DNA of 64,000 bases from Parapedobacter deserti (GTDB lineage: Bacteria > Bacteroidota > Bacteroidia > Sphingobacteriales > Sphingobacteriaceae), in the NCBI RefSeq assembly GCF_042646065.1, contig NZ_JBHRTA010000003.1, forward strand, positions 124,001-188,000, in the 5' to 3' direction. The translations under genes were made by a program, and so were the position numbers. The notes below the pieces were generated by a model. That model did not search any database. It saw only the letters and a program-made list of their open reading frames with translations, and was not told the origin of the DNA. The stretch's first letter is position 1, and every line of letters starts with the position of its first letter. Of the stretch, positions 41,357-50,037 are shown in pieces.

Positions 41357-44300
41357 ATGAGACATGTATTTACCAGCTGTTTTTTATGGCTATTTCTGCT
41401 TTGCAGCGCGACCGCGTATGCTCAGGGTGAGCGAGTGATCGGAACGGTAACCGATGCATTAACGTCAAACGGTATACCAGGCGTTACCGTGATGGTGAAG
41501 GGCGCATCCACAGCTACCCAAACCGATGCGACAGGTAACTATTCGATTGTAGCTTCAGGCACGGATACCTTGGTGTTCCGCTCGCTTGGATTCGCTACAC
41601 AAGAAATAGCCGTTGCTAATCGTACCACGATAGATGTGGTGATGGAAGACCAAGGTACCGAACTGGATGAGGTAGTCGTCGTGGGGTATGGGACACAGCG
41701 TGAGAGAGACTTGACAACGGCCATCTCCCGGGTGCGATCTGAAGAGATTACCCGAACACCCAATGCCCAGCCCATGCAGGCACTGCAAGGCCGGGTAGCG
41801 GGTGTGCAAATTGTCAGCAGCGGTGCGCCTGGGGCCACGCCTACTGTACGGCTGCGCGGTATAGGGTCTTTTGAAGGTGGTGCCGCGCCTTTGTATGTAG
41901 TAGACGGTATGTTTTTTGACGATATTGACTTTCTCAATCCAAACGACATCGAGACCATATCCGTGTTAAAGGATGCATCGGCTGCCGCCATTTATGGTGT
42001 CCGCGCCGCAAACGGTGTGATATTGGTCGAGACGAAATCGGGAAGTTATAACCGCCCGGGAGAAATTGTGTACGACGGCTATTACGGCGTGCAGAACCCG
42101 CAAAACGTCCTCCAACTGGCCAATGCGGAGCAGTTTGTTCAATATGTGCATGAGCTCGGCGAAGGTGCGGCAGACCGTACCTTTATACAAAACGCGATCG
42201 CGCGTTTTGGCGCCAATCCGTCAAATCCCAATGTGCCCAATGTAAACACTGACTGGTACCGGGAAATCATGAGCCCTGCACCTATCCAGAACCATAGCCT
42301 CTCGTTCAATGGCGGGGGCGAAAGCGTTCGATACTCCATCGGTGGCAACTACTTCGCTCAGGAAGGCTTGCTTAATGAAGCGCGGAATTCGTATAACCGA
42401 TTTAATTTCCGCTCGAAGGTAGATGCTAAAGTTAAAGACTGGTTGACCGTGGGTGGCAATATCAATATCAGTGCTGCGCGTCAATACATTGGTGACGATG
42501 CCGCGTGGTTCCGCGCTTATTTTGCCGTTCCGATTTTGCCCCCTTATGATGATCAAAACACACAGGCTACGCCATATCAGCTGGGGAATGCCCAATTGCT
42601 CGGATACCGAGGAAGTCAAAATCCACTGTATCCGCTGCTATACGTAGATAACCGCAATAACATCGGCAAAGTCCTTGGCAACTTTTATGCGGATATTAAT
42701 CTTATTCCAGACCAATTGTCTTTTCGTACGGCGTATAACTATAGTCTGGAAAATGTCAATGCCAGACGGGTAGACTTTGAATATAACGACGGGCGGACGC
42801 TGTCTCAATCTGCGCTTAGGCGGGAACATGGCTCTGGGTTCGACCAGGTGTGGGATAACTACCTCACTTATACGAATGATTTCAATAAGCACAATTTCAA
42901 TGTGGTGGTGGGTCAATCCTACCGAAGTGAGTTTAACGAATTCTTGTTCGCGCGGGGAACGCGACTCAATCCGGCTCCGGCATGGGAAACCGAGCAGTTT
43001 TGGTACCTGTCAAATGCTACGGATTATGACCTGAACAATATAGGCGATACGGGTGGTAGGACCATCAACGCGCGTCTGCATTTCCTTTCCTTTTTCGGAC
43101 GGGTTGCTTATAACTATGATAGCCGCTACTTATTATACGGTACGTTCCGGCGGGATGGTAACAACAAGTTCCAGAAGAAGTGGGGTAACTTCGCGACCAT
43201 AGGGGCCGGCTGGGTGCTTAGTGAAGAAAACTTTTTCGACGTCAATGGCGTTGACTTCTTAAAGTTCAGGGCGTCATGGGGCCAGTTGGGCAACGATGCG
43301 ATCCGTCCGGCGGTAGGTAGGCCTACGTTCGTTGAAAACAACCTCGCCATCGACGACGCCCGCTTTGTTGGGCGCCGGCTTACCCCAACATTCGACCTGA
43401 TCGAAGAGTGGGAGACCACTGTGGAAACGAACTTTGGTCTGAATGCCCGTTTTCTCAACAACCGTTTGTCGTTGGATGCCGACTACTTCATCAGAGACAC
43501 ACGCAACCTTGCTGTAAATATCATTCAGCCGGCGTTTAACAATGCGCAACGCCGTAGTGTTGGCGAAATACGAAATCAAGGCCTGGAGGTAAACCTCAAT
43601 TGGGAAGACCGTATTTCTGAAGATTTTTCATACAACATCGGAGGGAATGTTGCGACACTCAAAAATTCGGTGCTCGGATTGGGGGGTCCCAATGGCCTGA
43701 ATGCTGGAAGTAGTGAATTCCGCCAGCGCTCGATCATCGGCCATCCCTATCAGGCATTTTTTGGGTACGATGTGGTGGGCGTGTTCCAGGAAGGTCGTTT
43801 TGATGACGACAATCTATCTAGTATGGTGCAAGCGAGCGGCTATACACCGGAATTCATTAGAGAAAATCAATTGCAGGCCGGTGATTTTATCTACCGGGAT
43901 CTCAACGGTGACGGCGTCATCAACGACGAGGATCGAATGGTCTTGGGGTCTTTCCTGCCGACATTCACCTGGGGAGCCAACCTTGGATTCCGGTATAAGA
44001 AGTTGGAATTCGCAGCATTGTTCCAAGGCCAGCATGGACATAGCATCATGAATAGGAAGCGGGGTGAGCTGATTTTCACCAACGATACCAACCTGGATGC
44101 TGATTTGGTAACCAACCTATGGCGGGGGCCCGGTACCTCAAACCGTTATCCATCGGCTTCAGGGTTACGACGGGGATGGAACCAAAACATGAGTAACTAT
44201 CTTGTCGAAGACGGCTCTTACTTCCGCATACAGAATGTACGCCTTTCCTACACCTTTTTCGGACAGGAAACCTGGGGCGTGATGTTGCCGGAAACCCGGG

Positions 44301-44434
44301 TTACCCTCACCGCAGAACGTCCGCTGACGGTGTTCAATTATAACGGTTTTAACCCGGAGGTTCCGAATGGGATTGATCGGCAGACCTATCCCATACCGGC
44401 GATTTACACGATAGGACTAAATATCAAACTTTAA
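41357..44434 (+). CDS. SusC/RagA family TonB-linked outer-membrane transporter (PUL 3)
   Basis: This 1025-residue importer has a signal peptide ending ATAYAQ. It carries a carboxypeptidase-regulatory-like domain (about 24-100), the linker LDEVVVVGYGTQRERDLTTAI, a plug (about 120-235, VRLRGIGSFEGGAAPLYVVDG, ASAAAIYGVRAANGVILVETKSG in parts) and a barrel ending IYTIGLNIKL. There is no STN domain, which fits control by the Y_Y_Y/LuxR regulator upstream rather than by a sigma factor. It imports the oligosaccharides degraded by the enzymes at 46011-54099. SusD follows after 24 bp. Confidence 0.96.
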   Translation: MRHVFTSCFLWLFLLCSATAYAQGERVIGTVTDALTSNGIPGVTVMVKGASTATQTDATGNYSIVASGTDTLVFRSLGFATQEIAVANRTTIDVVMEDQGTELDEVVVVGYGTQRERDLTTAISRVRSEEITRTPNAQPMQALQGRVAGVQIVSSGAPGATPTVRLRGIGSFEGGAAPLYVVDGMFFDDIDFLNPNDIETISVLKDASAAAIYGVRAANGVILVETKSGSYNRPGEIVYDGYYGVQNPQNVLQLANAEQFVQYVHELGEGAADRTFIQNAIARFGANPSNPNVPNVNTDWYREIMSPAPIQNHSLSFNGGGESVRYSIGGNYFAQEGLLNEARNSYNRFNFRSKVDAKVKDWLTVGGNINISAARQYIGDDAAWFRAYFAVPILPPYDDQNTQATPYQLGNAQLLGYRGSQNPLYPLLYVDNRNNIGKVLGNFYADINLIPDQLSFRTAYNYSLENVNARRVDFEYNDGRTLSQSALRREHGSGFDQVWDNYLTYTNDFNKHNFNVVVGQSYRSEFNEFLFARGTRLNPAPAWETEQFWYLSNATDYDLNNIGDTGGRTINARLHFLSFFGRVAYNYDSRYLLYGTFRRDGNNKFQKKWGNFATIGAGWVLSEENFFDVNGVDFLKFRASWGQLGNDAIRPAVGRPTFVENNLAIDDARFVGRRLTPTFDLIEEWETTVETNFGLNARFLNNRLSLDADYFIRDTRNLAVNIIQPAFNNAQRRSVGEIRNQGLEVNLNWEDRISEDFSYNIGGNVATLKNSVLGLGGPNGLNAGSSEFRQRSIIGHPYQAFFGYDVVGVFQEGRFDDDNLSSMVQASGYTPEFIRENQLQAGDFIYRDLNGDGVINDEDRMVLGSFLPTFTWGANLGFRYKKLEFAALFQGQHGHSIMNRKRGELIFTNDTNLDADLVTNLWRGPGTSNRYPSASGLRRGWNQNMSNYLVEDGSYFRIQNVRLSYTFFGQETWGVMLPETRVTLTAERPLTVFNYNGFNPEVPNGIDRQTYPIPAIYTIGLNIKL

Positions 44435-44458
44435 ATTATATCCTAAAAGAGATTACAT

Positions 44459-46003
44459 ATGAAACCGATACGATATATCCAGTACACTGGAATGGTGATA
44501 GTAGCGCTAATGCTGGCTGCTTCATGTGGTGATTTGTTGGATACCCCGCTTGAAAATGAGCAAATCGCGGATGAAATTGATTATTCCCAATCACAGAACA
44601 TGGTGCTGGTATTATATGGCGCCTATGGGGAGTTATATGACTTGCCTTGGGAGGTGCACACAACAGTTGGCGTACGCGGAGATGATGTGAACGCAGCCGG
44701 CGATCAGGTGCCGCTGCAACAAACTGACGTGTTTAATTACGACCGTAATTTTTGGATCGTCAACGGTACGTGGCAGCGGCTGTACAGTGACTTGATATAC
44801 TGGCACGGCGCGATAGAATCCATACAGCGATACCAAGAGGCCGGCGCCGATGCAGCTACCGCCCAGCGGTATATTGCCGAGATCAAAGTGATGCAGGGTT
44901 TTAAGCTGCTTCAGCTTGCACGGTTGTGGGGAGATATCCTTATCCCGCATTCATCCGCGCCGTCAGACCTCTTTAATGTGGAGGTGTCGACGTTCGAGCA
45001 GGTAATGGAACATATCTCCAACTTGATGGACGAAGCTATCCCCTTATTGCCCGAGGTACGTCCTAACCAGCGCACGGATATCCGCGGCGGCGTCACTGCC
45101 TATACGGCACTCGCCGTGAAAGCGATGGCCAACCTGGAGCGGCAGAATTACCAAGCAGTGGCAGATGCCACCGGCCAAATAATACAGAGTGGACTGTTCT
45201 CTCTGGCGCAAGATTATTATCAGCTGTTCAAAATTCCCGGCAAGTTGGACGACGAAAAGCTGCTGGAATTCCAGTTTTCGGACTATGGCACCGGAACGGG
45301 AACTGACAATCGTTTCTCGTTCGTTGTCTATGGTCCGCCGGCCGCTGCTTGGACGCCAGCCGTTTCGGGTGCAGGAGGAGGCTGGGGTTTTTGGGAGCCA
45401 ACAATGAAGTACGTCAAGTTTATGCTTGACCGCAACGAGGAAGTCCGGCTCCCGGTATCGGTGCTGTTTACGCCTGCTGGTATAGCCGACATTCAATCGG
45501 ACCCGAACTATGCTGACCTGCCAGACTGGGTGACCAATCGAACGCCGGATAATGACGTCTTTCTTGACCATCCCCGGTATCGATTTCTTAGTGGCAAGCA
45601 CTACCTGCCCACTGCCCAACTGACTCCCGGCCGTACCGTATACGGCACAAATAACAATTTTAGCGTTATACGTTATTCAGAAGTGCTGCTCATGCATGCC
45701 GAAGCGTTGGTCAGCGGGGCCACGAGCACTGTGATGTCTGCAGACGAGGCGGTTAACGAAGTGAGGGACAGGGCAAACCTGGGCTCAATCAATGGGGTCA
45801 CCCTGGATGATGTGCTGGACGAGAAATTTGCCGAATTCGGGATGGAATGGGGAGTTCGCTTTTATGACTTGGTACGCCATAATCGTACGGAAGAACTGAA
45901 CCACGAAGGCCGCAATTACAACCCGAATGAACATCGTTTTCTGCCATACCCGCTCGAACAGTTGGATATTTTACCGCAGCTAAGGGAACACATGCAGCGA
46001 TAG
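44459..46003 (+). CDS. SusD/RagB family lipoprotein (PUL 3)
   Basis: This 514-residue lipoprotein has the leader MKPIRYIQYTGMVIVALMLAASC, with the lipidated Cys at about 23, then GDLLDTPLENEQIAD. SusD marks are MVLVLYGAYGEL, IAEIKVMQGFKLLQLARLWGD, VIRYSEVLLMHAEALVSGA, NEVRDRANLG and EFGMEWGVRFYDLVRHNR. A tract rich in Gly, Trp and Pro (AWTPAVSGAGGGWGFWEPT) near residue 300 may form part of an aromatic binding platform. It acts with the SusC encoded upstream. Confidence 0.95.
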   Translation: MKPIRYIQYTGMVIVALMLAASCGDLLDTPLENEQIADEIDYSQSQNMVLVLYGAYGELYDLPWEVHTTVGVRGDDVNAAGDQVPLQQTDVFNYDRNFWIVNGTWQRLYSDLIYWHGAIESIQRYQEAGADAATAQRYIAEIKVMQGFKLLQLARLWGDILIPHSSAPSDLFNVEVSTFEQVMEHISNLMDEAIPLLPEVRPNQRTDIRGGVTAYTALAVKAMANLERQNYQAVADATGQIIQSGLFSLAQDYYQLFKIPGKLDDEKLLEFQFSDYGTGTGTDNRFSFVVYGPPAAAWTPAVSGAGGGWGFWEPTMKYVKFMLDRNEEVRLPVSVLFTPAGIADIQSDPNYADLPDWVTNRTPDNDVFLDHPRYRFLSGKHYLPTAQLTPGRTVYGTNNNFSVIRYSEVLLMHAEALVSGATSTVMSADEAVNEVRDRANLGSINGVTLDDVLDEKFAEFGMEWGVRFYDLVRHNRTEELNHEGRNYNPNEHRFLPYPLEQLDILPQLREHMQR

Positions 46004-46010
46004 GTAGCAA

Positions 46011-47075
46011 ATGAATTTCGGAAATATCATGCTATTGAAGAAAAGTGGTGAAATGATTGACGAAAGGGGCGGGTGGTGCAGCGGTATCGTGTTCGTGTTG
46101 ACCGCAGTGCTTATCGCCGCCTGTACACCTACGGAGGAGGAAGAGATTACATTTGTGTTGCTACCGGACACCCAGACATATGCCGAGAAATATCCTGAAA
46201 TCCTCGAAGCACAAATCGACTGGATTGAGCGAGAAGCATCGAATATCGCTATGGTGATTCAGCAAGGAGATCTGACACAAAACAACAACGAGGAAGAGTG
46301 GCGATTGGTGCGCAATGCTTTTCAGCGTCTTGATGATAAGGTTCCCTACGTGTTAGCCGTAGGGAACCATGACATGGGCAGTGAGCCAGGCAAGTTTGCG
46401 GACGTTCGTAATACAACGCTATTCAACACCTTCTTTCCTGTTAAGCACATGGCCAAGCTACCTGCTTTTGGTGGAATATTTGAAGAAGGACGACTTGACA
46501 ATGCGTACTACCTGTTGGAAACGGGTGATTATAAATGGTTGGTGCTCTCGCTGGAATTCGGCCCGCGTGAATCAGTGTTGACCTGGGCGAACAATGTTGT
46601 CGCCGATCATCCGGATCGGCTGGTCATACTCAACACGCACAGCTACATGTACTCCGACAGTACGCGGCAGGGGCCCGGCGATTACTGGCGCCCGCAGGGT
46701 TATGGCATAGGAAAGGATACGGCAGCGCATGCCGTAAACGACGGAGAGCAAATCTGGGAGAAACTGGTGGGGAAACACGCTAATATCCGGTTTGTATTTT
46801 CCGGGCATGTGTTGAATAGCGGGGTGGGTACATTGGTCAGCATTAATGATGCCGGATATCCGGTATATCAGTGTCTAGCCAACTTTCAGGAAGGGGTGCG
46901 TGGCTCTGTAAACGGTGGAAACGGCTGGCTGCGGATAGTGAAAATCAAACCGCAGGAAAAAACGGTATTGATTTCGACGTACTCTCCGTACATCGATGCG
47001 TATTCAGAAGAGAAAGCGCATCAGTTCCATATCCGGCATGCCTACCTGGAAAGTGGCAATAAAATGAGTAATTGA
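46011..47075 (+). CDS. metallophosphoesterase lipoprotein
   Basis: This 354-residue lipoprotein has a long N-region, then FVLTAVLIAAC (lipidated Cys about 38) and an acidic spacer (TPTEEEEI). The calcineurin-like metal-binding blocks are visible: LLPDTQTYAEKYP (Asp), IQQGDLTQNNNEEEW (GD), AVGNHDMG (GNHD), LNTHSYMY (His) and VFSGHVLNSG. The last block normally reads GHxH; here the second His is replaced by Leu, so one metal ligand may come from elsewhere or be lost. The start could be 46011 or a later ATG (46029, 46053). Removal of a phosphodiester or phosphomonoester substituent from an imported glycan would suit its place in PUL 3. Confidence 0.88.
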   Translation: MNFGNIMLLKKSGEMIDERGGWCSGIVFVLTAVLIAACTPTEEEEITFVLLPDTQTYAEKYPEILEAQIDWIEREASNIAMVIQQGDLTQNNNEEEWRLVRNAFQRLDDKVPYVLAVGNHDMGSEPGKFADVRNTTLFNTFFPVKHMAKLPAFGGIFEEGRLDNAYYLLETGDYKWLVLSLEFGPRESVLTWANNVVADHPDRLVILNTHSYMYSDSTRQGPGDYWRPQGYGIGKDTAAHAVNDGEQIWEKLVGKHANIRFVFSGHVLNSGVGTLVSINDAGYPVYQCLANFQEGVRGSVNGGNGWLRIVKIKPQEKTVLISTYSPYIDAYSEEKAHQFHIRHAYLESGNKMSN

Positions 47076-47098
47076 GTTTCATAATAATATAATTTAGC

Positions 47099-48496
47099 GT
47101 GTACAGTAAATTATCAATCAAAAAGACGAAATCAGCCATGGTTGGGACGGGCATGGTATTGGTGGCGATCACTGTCGGCAGCATAATGGGTTGTAGCCCG
47201 AATCAGGCGTCGCGGGAAGACGCTACATCAACCGGGCAAAGACTTTCCGACGACTCCCTGCTAACTTTGGTGCAGCGACAGACGTTCCAATATTTTTGGG
47301 AAGGCGCGGAACCTGTGTCGGGCCTGGCCCGCGAGCGCATCCACATTGATGGGGAGTATCCGCAAAACGACCGGGATGTGGTGACCATAGGCGGCAGTGG
47401 CTTTGGATTGATGGCGATATTGGTGGGCATGGAACGGAATTTCATAACCCGGGAAGAAGGTGTGGAGCGTTTCGAACGGGCCCTCGGCTTTCTCGAAAAG
47501 GTGGAGCGTTTTCATGGGGCATGGTCACACTGGATAGACGGCCCGACGGGCGAGGTGAAACCTTTCAGTAAAAATGACAATGGCGGCGACCTGGTGGAAA
47601 CCGCCTTTATGGCGCAAGCATTGATTTGTGTCAGGGAATACTTCCAGCAGGGCGATGAACGGGAGAAGCAACTGGCTGCACGCGCGGATGCCCTCTGGAA
47701 AGGCATTGAGTGGGATTGGTACCGCCAGGGCGGACAGAACGTGCTCTACTGGCACTGGAGCCCCACCGCTGGCTGGGCGGCCAATCATCCGATACGGGGT
47801 TATGATGAATGCTTGATCGCTTATGTCCTGGCAGCCTCGTCACCTACGCACGGGGTGCCAGCCGAAGTGTATCATGAAGGCTGGGCGCGCGGCGGTACCA
47901 TCAAGTCGGCAGCCGAACGATATGGCCATCCCATCGTCCTTAAACATAACGTACGGGAAGGCAATGGTGTGGGGCCGCTGTTTTGGTCGCATTATTCTTA
48001 TCTGGGTTTGAATCCGAAGGGATTGAAAGACCGCTATGCCGATTACTGGCAACTCAACACCAGCCATGCACTCATTCATCGTGAATACTGCATCGAAAAT
48101 CCCAAGGGTTTTGAAGGCTACGGCCCGCAGGCTTGGGGGCTGACGGCAAGCTATTCGGTCAAGGGGTATACTGCACATCATCCGGACAATGACCTGGGCG
48201 TAATCTCACCCACGGCTGCGCTTTCCTCATTTCCTTACACACCCGAATACTCCATGGAGGTAATCCGGTATTTATACGGGGAATTGGGAGATAAAGTCTG
48301 GGGTAAATACGGCTTTTATGATGCCTACAGCGAGACGGACAATTGGTTTCCGCAGCGTTACCTGGCTATTGACCAGGGCCCGGTGCCGGTGATGATTGAA
48401 AACCACCGCAGCGGCCTGCTTTGGAAGCTTTTTATGGGAGCACCGGAGATCAAGGAAGGGTTGAAGAAACTGGGCTTTGAGGGGCCGAATATATAA
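47099..48496 (+). CDS. GH144-like glucanase lipoprotein (glucoamylase domain PF10091)
   Basis: This 465-residue lipoprotein starts with GTG 47099, which supplies the basic N-region of a lipoprotein leader ending SIMGC (Cys 32). It shows the (alpha/alpha)6 family signature: LLTLVQRQTFQYFWEGAEP, RDVVTIGGSGFGLMAILVG, WSHWIDGPTGEVKPFSKNDNG, GGDLVETAFMAQAL, WSPTAGWAANHPIRGYDECLI and YGPQAWGLTASY. Asp160, Asp164 and Glu237 occupy the places where I expect the essential acidic residues of the GH144 endo-beta-1,2-glucanase of Chitinophaga; this is recalled, not aligned. GH144 enzymes cut beta-1,2-glucans to sophoro-oligosaccharides. A GH3 beta-glucosidase in the same operon fits. The stop codon overlaps a possible ATG of the next gene (TAATG). 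Confidence 0.85.
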   Translation: MYSKLSIKKTKSAMVGTGMVLVAITVGSIMGCSPNQASREDATSTGQRLSDDSLLTLVQRQTFQYFWEGAEPVSGLARERIHIDGEYPQNDRDVVTIGGSGFGLMAILVGMERNFITREEGVERFERALGFLEKVERFHGAWSHWIDGPTGEVKPFSKNDNGGDLVETAFMAQALICVREYFQQGDEREKQLAARADALWKGIEWDWYRQGGQNVLYWHWSPTAGWAANHPIRGYDECLIAYVLAASSPTHGVPAEVYHEGWARGGTIKSAAERYGHPIVLKHNVREGNGVGPLFWSHYSYLGLNPKGLKDRYADYWQLNTSHALIHREYCIENPKGFEGYGPQAWGLTASYSVKGYTAHHPDNDLGVISPTAALSSFPYTPEYSMEVIRYLYGELGDKVWGKYGFYDAYSETDNWFPQRYLAIDQGPVPVMIENHRSGLLWKLFMGAPEIKEGLKKLGFEGPNI

Positions 48497-48543
48497 TGGG
48501 ACACGAAAGGTGTCGGCAATGTGTTAATGAAAAAAAACTACTG

Positions 48544-50037
48544 ATGAAAAGGATTTGTCTGTTTTTATGTGTTTGGGGGAGTGTGGTTTTGGGATATGCT
48601 CAGTCGAGTAAACCGTATAATGTGGTGTACATCTTGAGCGATGATCACCGGTATGATTTCATGGGATTTCTGGATAAAGTGCCCCACCTGGAGACGCCCC
48701 ACATGGACCGGATGGCCCGGGAGGGCGCACACCTGCAAAACGCGTTTGTGTCTACTTCCCTTTGTTCGCCCAGCCGGGCGTCTATCTTAACCGGACAGTA
48801 TGCGCATACGCATACCATCGTAGATAACAATGCGCCCATGCCCGAAGGGCTTACCTTCTTTCCGGAGTATATGCAGCAAAAGGGGTATAAAACCGGGTTT
48901 TTCGGCAAGTGGCATATGGGCAATGAAGGTGCGGGAAAACAGCCCGGATTTGACCAGTGGGTGAGCTTCAGGGGGCAGGGGGTGTACTATTCGCCTACGT
49001 TCAATATCAACGGGGAGGAAGTGAAGCAGCCCGAAGGAAGCTACACCACCGACCTGCTGACCGACTACGCCATCGAATGGCTCAACAGCTTGGATGATGA
49101 CCAGCCGTTTTTCCTCTACCTCTCGCACAAGGGCGTGCACGCTGAGTTTGAGCCTGCGGAAAGGCACCGCGGGACGTATAAAGACATGCCGATCATTACC
49201 CCGCCCTCCATGTACCTGACGGCTACAGACAGCAGCATGCGTGTGGGCACCGAAACGCCTTATGATGGACCGGCGAATACCGCCGATATCCCCGAATGGG
49301 TGCGCAAACAGCGATACAGTTGGCATGGCGTGGATTACATGTATGACGGACAGATCGTGTTCGAGGATTTTTACCGCCAGTACTGCGAGACGCTCCGCAG
49401 CGTGGATGAAAGCATCGGCTCGGTCATCGCATGGTTGGAGGAACAGGGCTTGGCCGAGAATACACTGGTCGTTTACATGGGCGACAACGGCTTCTTGTTT
49501 GGCGAACACGGCCTAATTGACAAACGCAATGCTTATGAGGCTTCCATGCGGGTGCCGCTGCTGGCTTGGTCACCGAAATTGATCAAGCCGCAAACGCAAA
49601 TACCGCAAATGGTAATGAATGTGGATATTGGCCCCACGATCCTCGATCTGGTGGGCATGGAAAAGCCGGAGCAGATGCAGGGCTACTCGTTCCTGCCCCT
49701 ACTGCAAGGCAAACCTATCGACGGATGGCGCGATAAGGTGTACTACGAATATTATTGGGAATGGGCATTCCCGCAAACACCGACCATCTTTGCCGTGCGT
49801 ACCGACCGATACAAATACATCTTCAACCACGGACTTTGGGATGCCAACGAGCTATACGACCTGAAGACCGATCCGTATGAAATGAATAACCTGATCCGCG
49901 ATCCTGCATCGGCGGAGATTGCCGGTCAGTTGAAGAAAGAACTCTGGGACTGGCTGGAATCTACCGACGGGATGCAGATCCCATTGAAGAAAATCTATCA
50001 GAAGCGCATCGATCATCTGTATAGGGGGACATACTGA
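48544..50037 (+). CDS. FGly-dependent sulfatase family enzyme (arylsulfatase type)
   Basis: This 497-residue exported enzyme starts at ATG 48544 (MKRICLFLCVWGSVVLGYAQ, signal peptide). An upstream ATG at 48496 overlaps the preceding stop and would put 16 extra residues before the signal. Sulfatase features are VVYILSDDHRYD (metal-binding Asp pair), STSLCSPSRASILTGQ (Cys74 is the residue converted to formylglycine), GFFGKWHMG (Lys, His), YLSHKGVHAEFEP and VVYMGDNGFLFGEHG. Most relatives remove sulfate esters from glycans. A few FGly enzymes hydrolyse phosphonate or phosphate diesters instead, which matters here because a metallophosphoesterase lies in the same operon. Activity needs a formylglycine-generating enzyme encoded elsewhere. 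Confidence 0.92.
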   Translation: MKRICLFLCVWGSVVLGYAQSSKPYNVVYILSDDHRYDFMGFLDKVPHLETPHMDRMAREGAHLQNAFVSTSLCSPSRASILTGQYAHTHTIVDNNAPMPEGLTFFPEYMQQKGYKTGFFGKWHMGNEGAGKQPGFDQWVSFRGQGVYYSPTFNINGEEVKQPEGSYTTDLLTDYAIEWLNSLDDDQPFFLYLSHKGVHAEFEPAERHRGTYKDMPIITPPSMYLTATDSSMRVGTETPYDGPANTADIPEWVRKQRYSWHGVDYMYDGQIVFEDFYRQYCETLRSVDESIGSVIAWLEEQGLAENTLVVYMGDNGFLFGEHGLIDKRNAYEASMRVPLLAWSPKLIKPQTQIPQMVMNVDIGPTILDLVGMEKPEQMQGYSFLPLLQGKPIDGWRDKVYYEYYWEWAFPQTPTIFAVRTDRYKYIFNHGLWDANELYDLKTDPYEMNNLIRDPASAEIAGQLKKELWDWLESTDGMQIPLKKIYQKRIDHLYRGTY

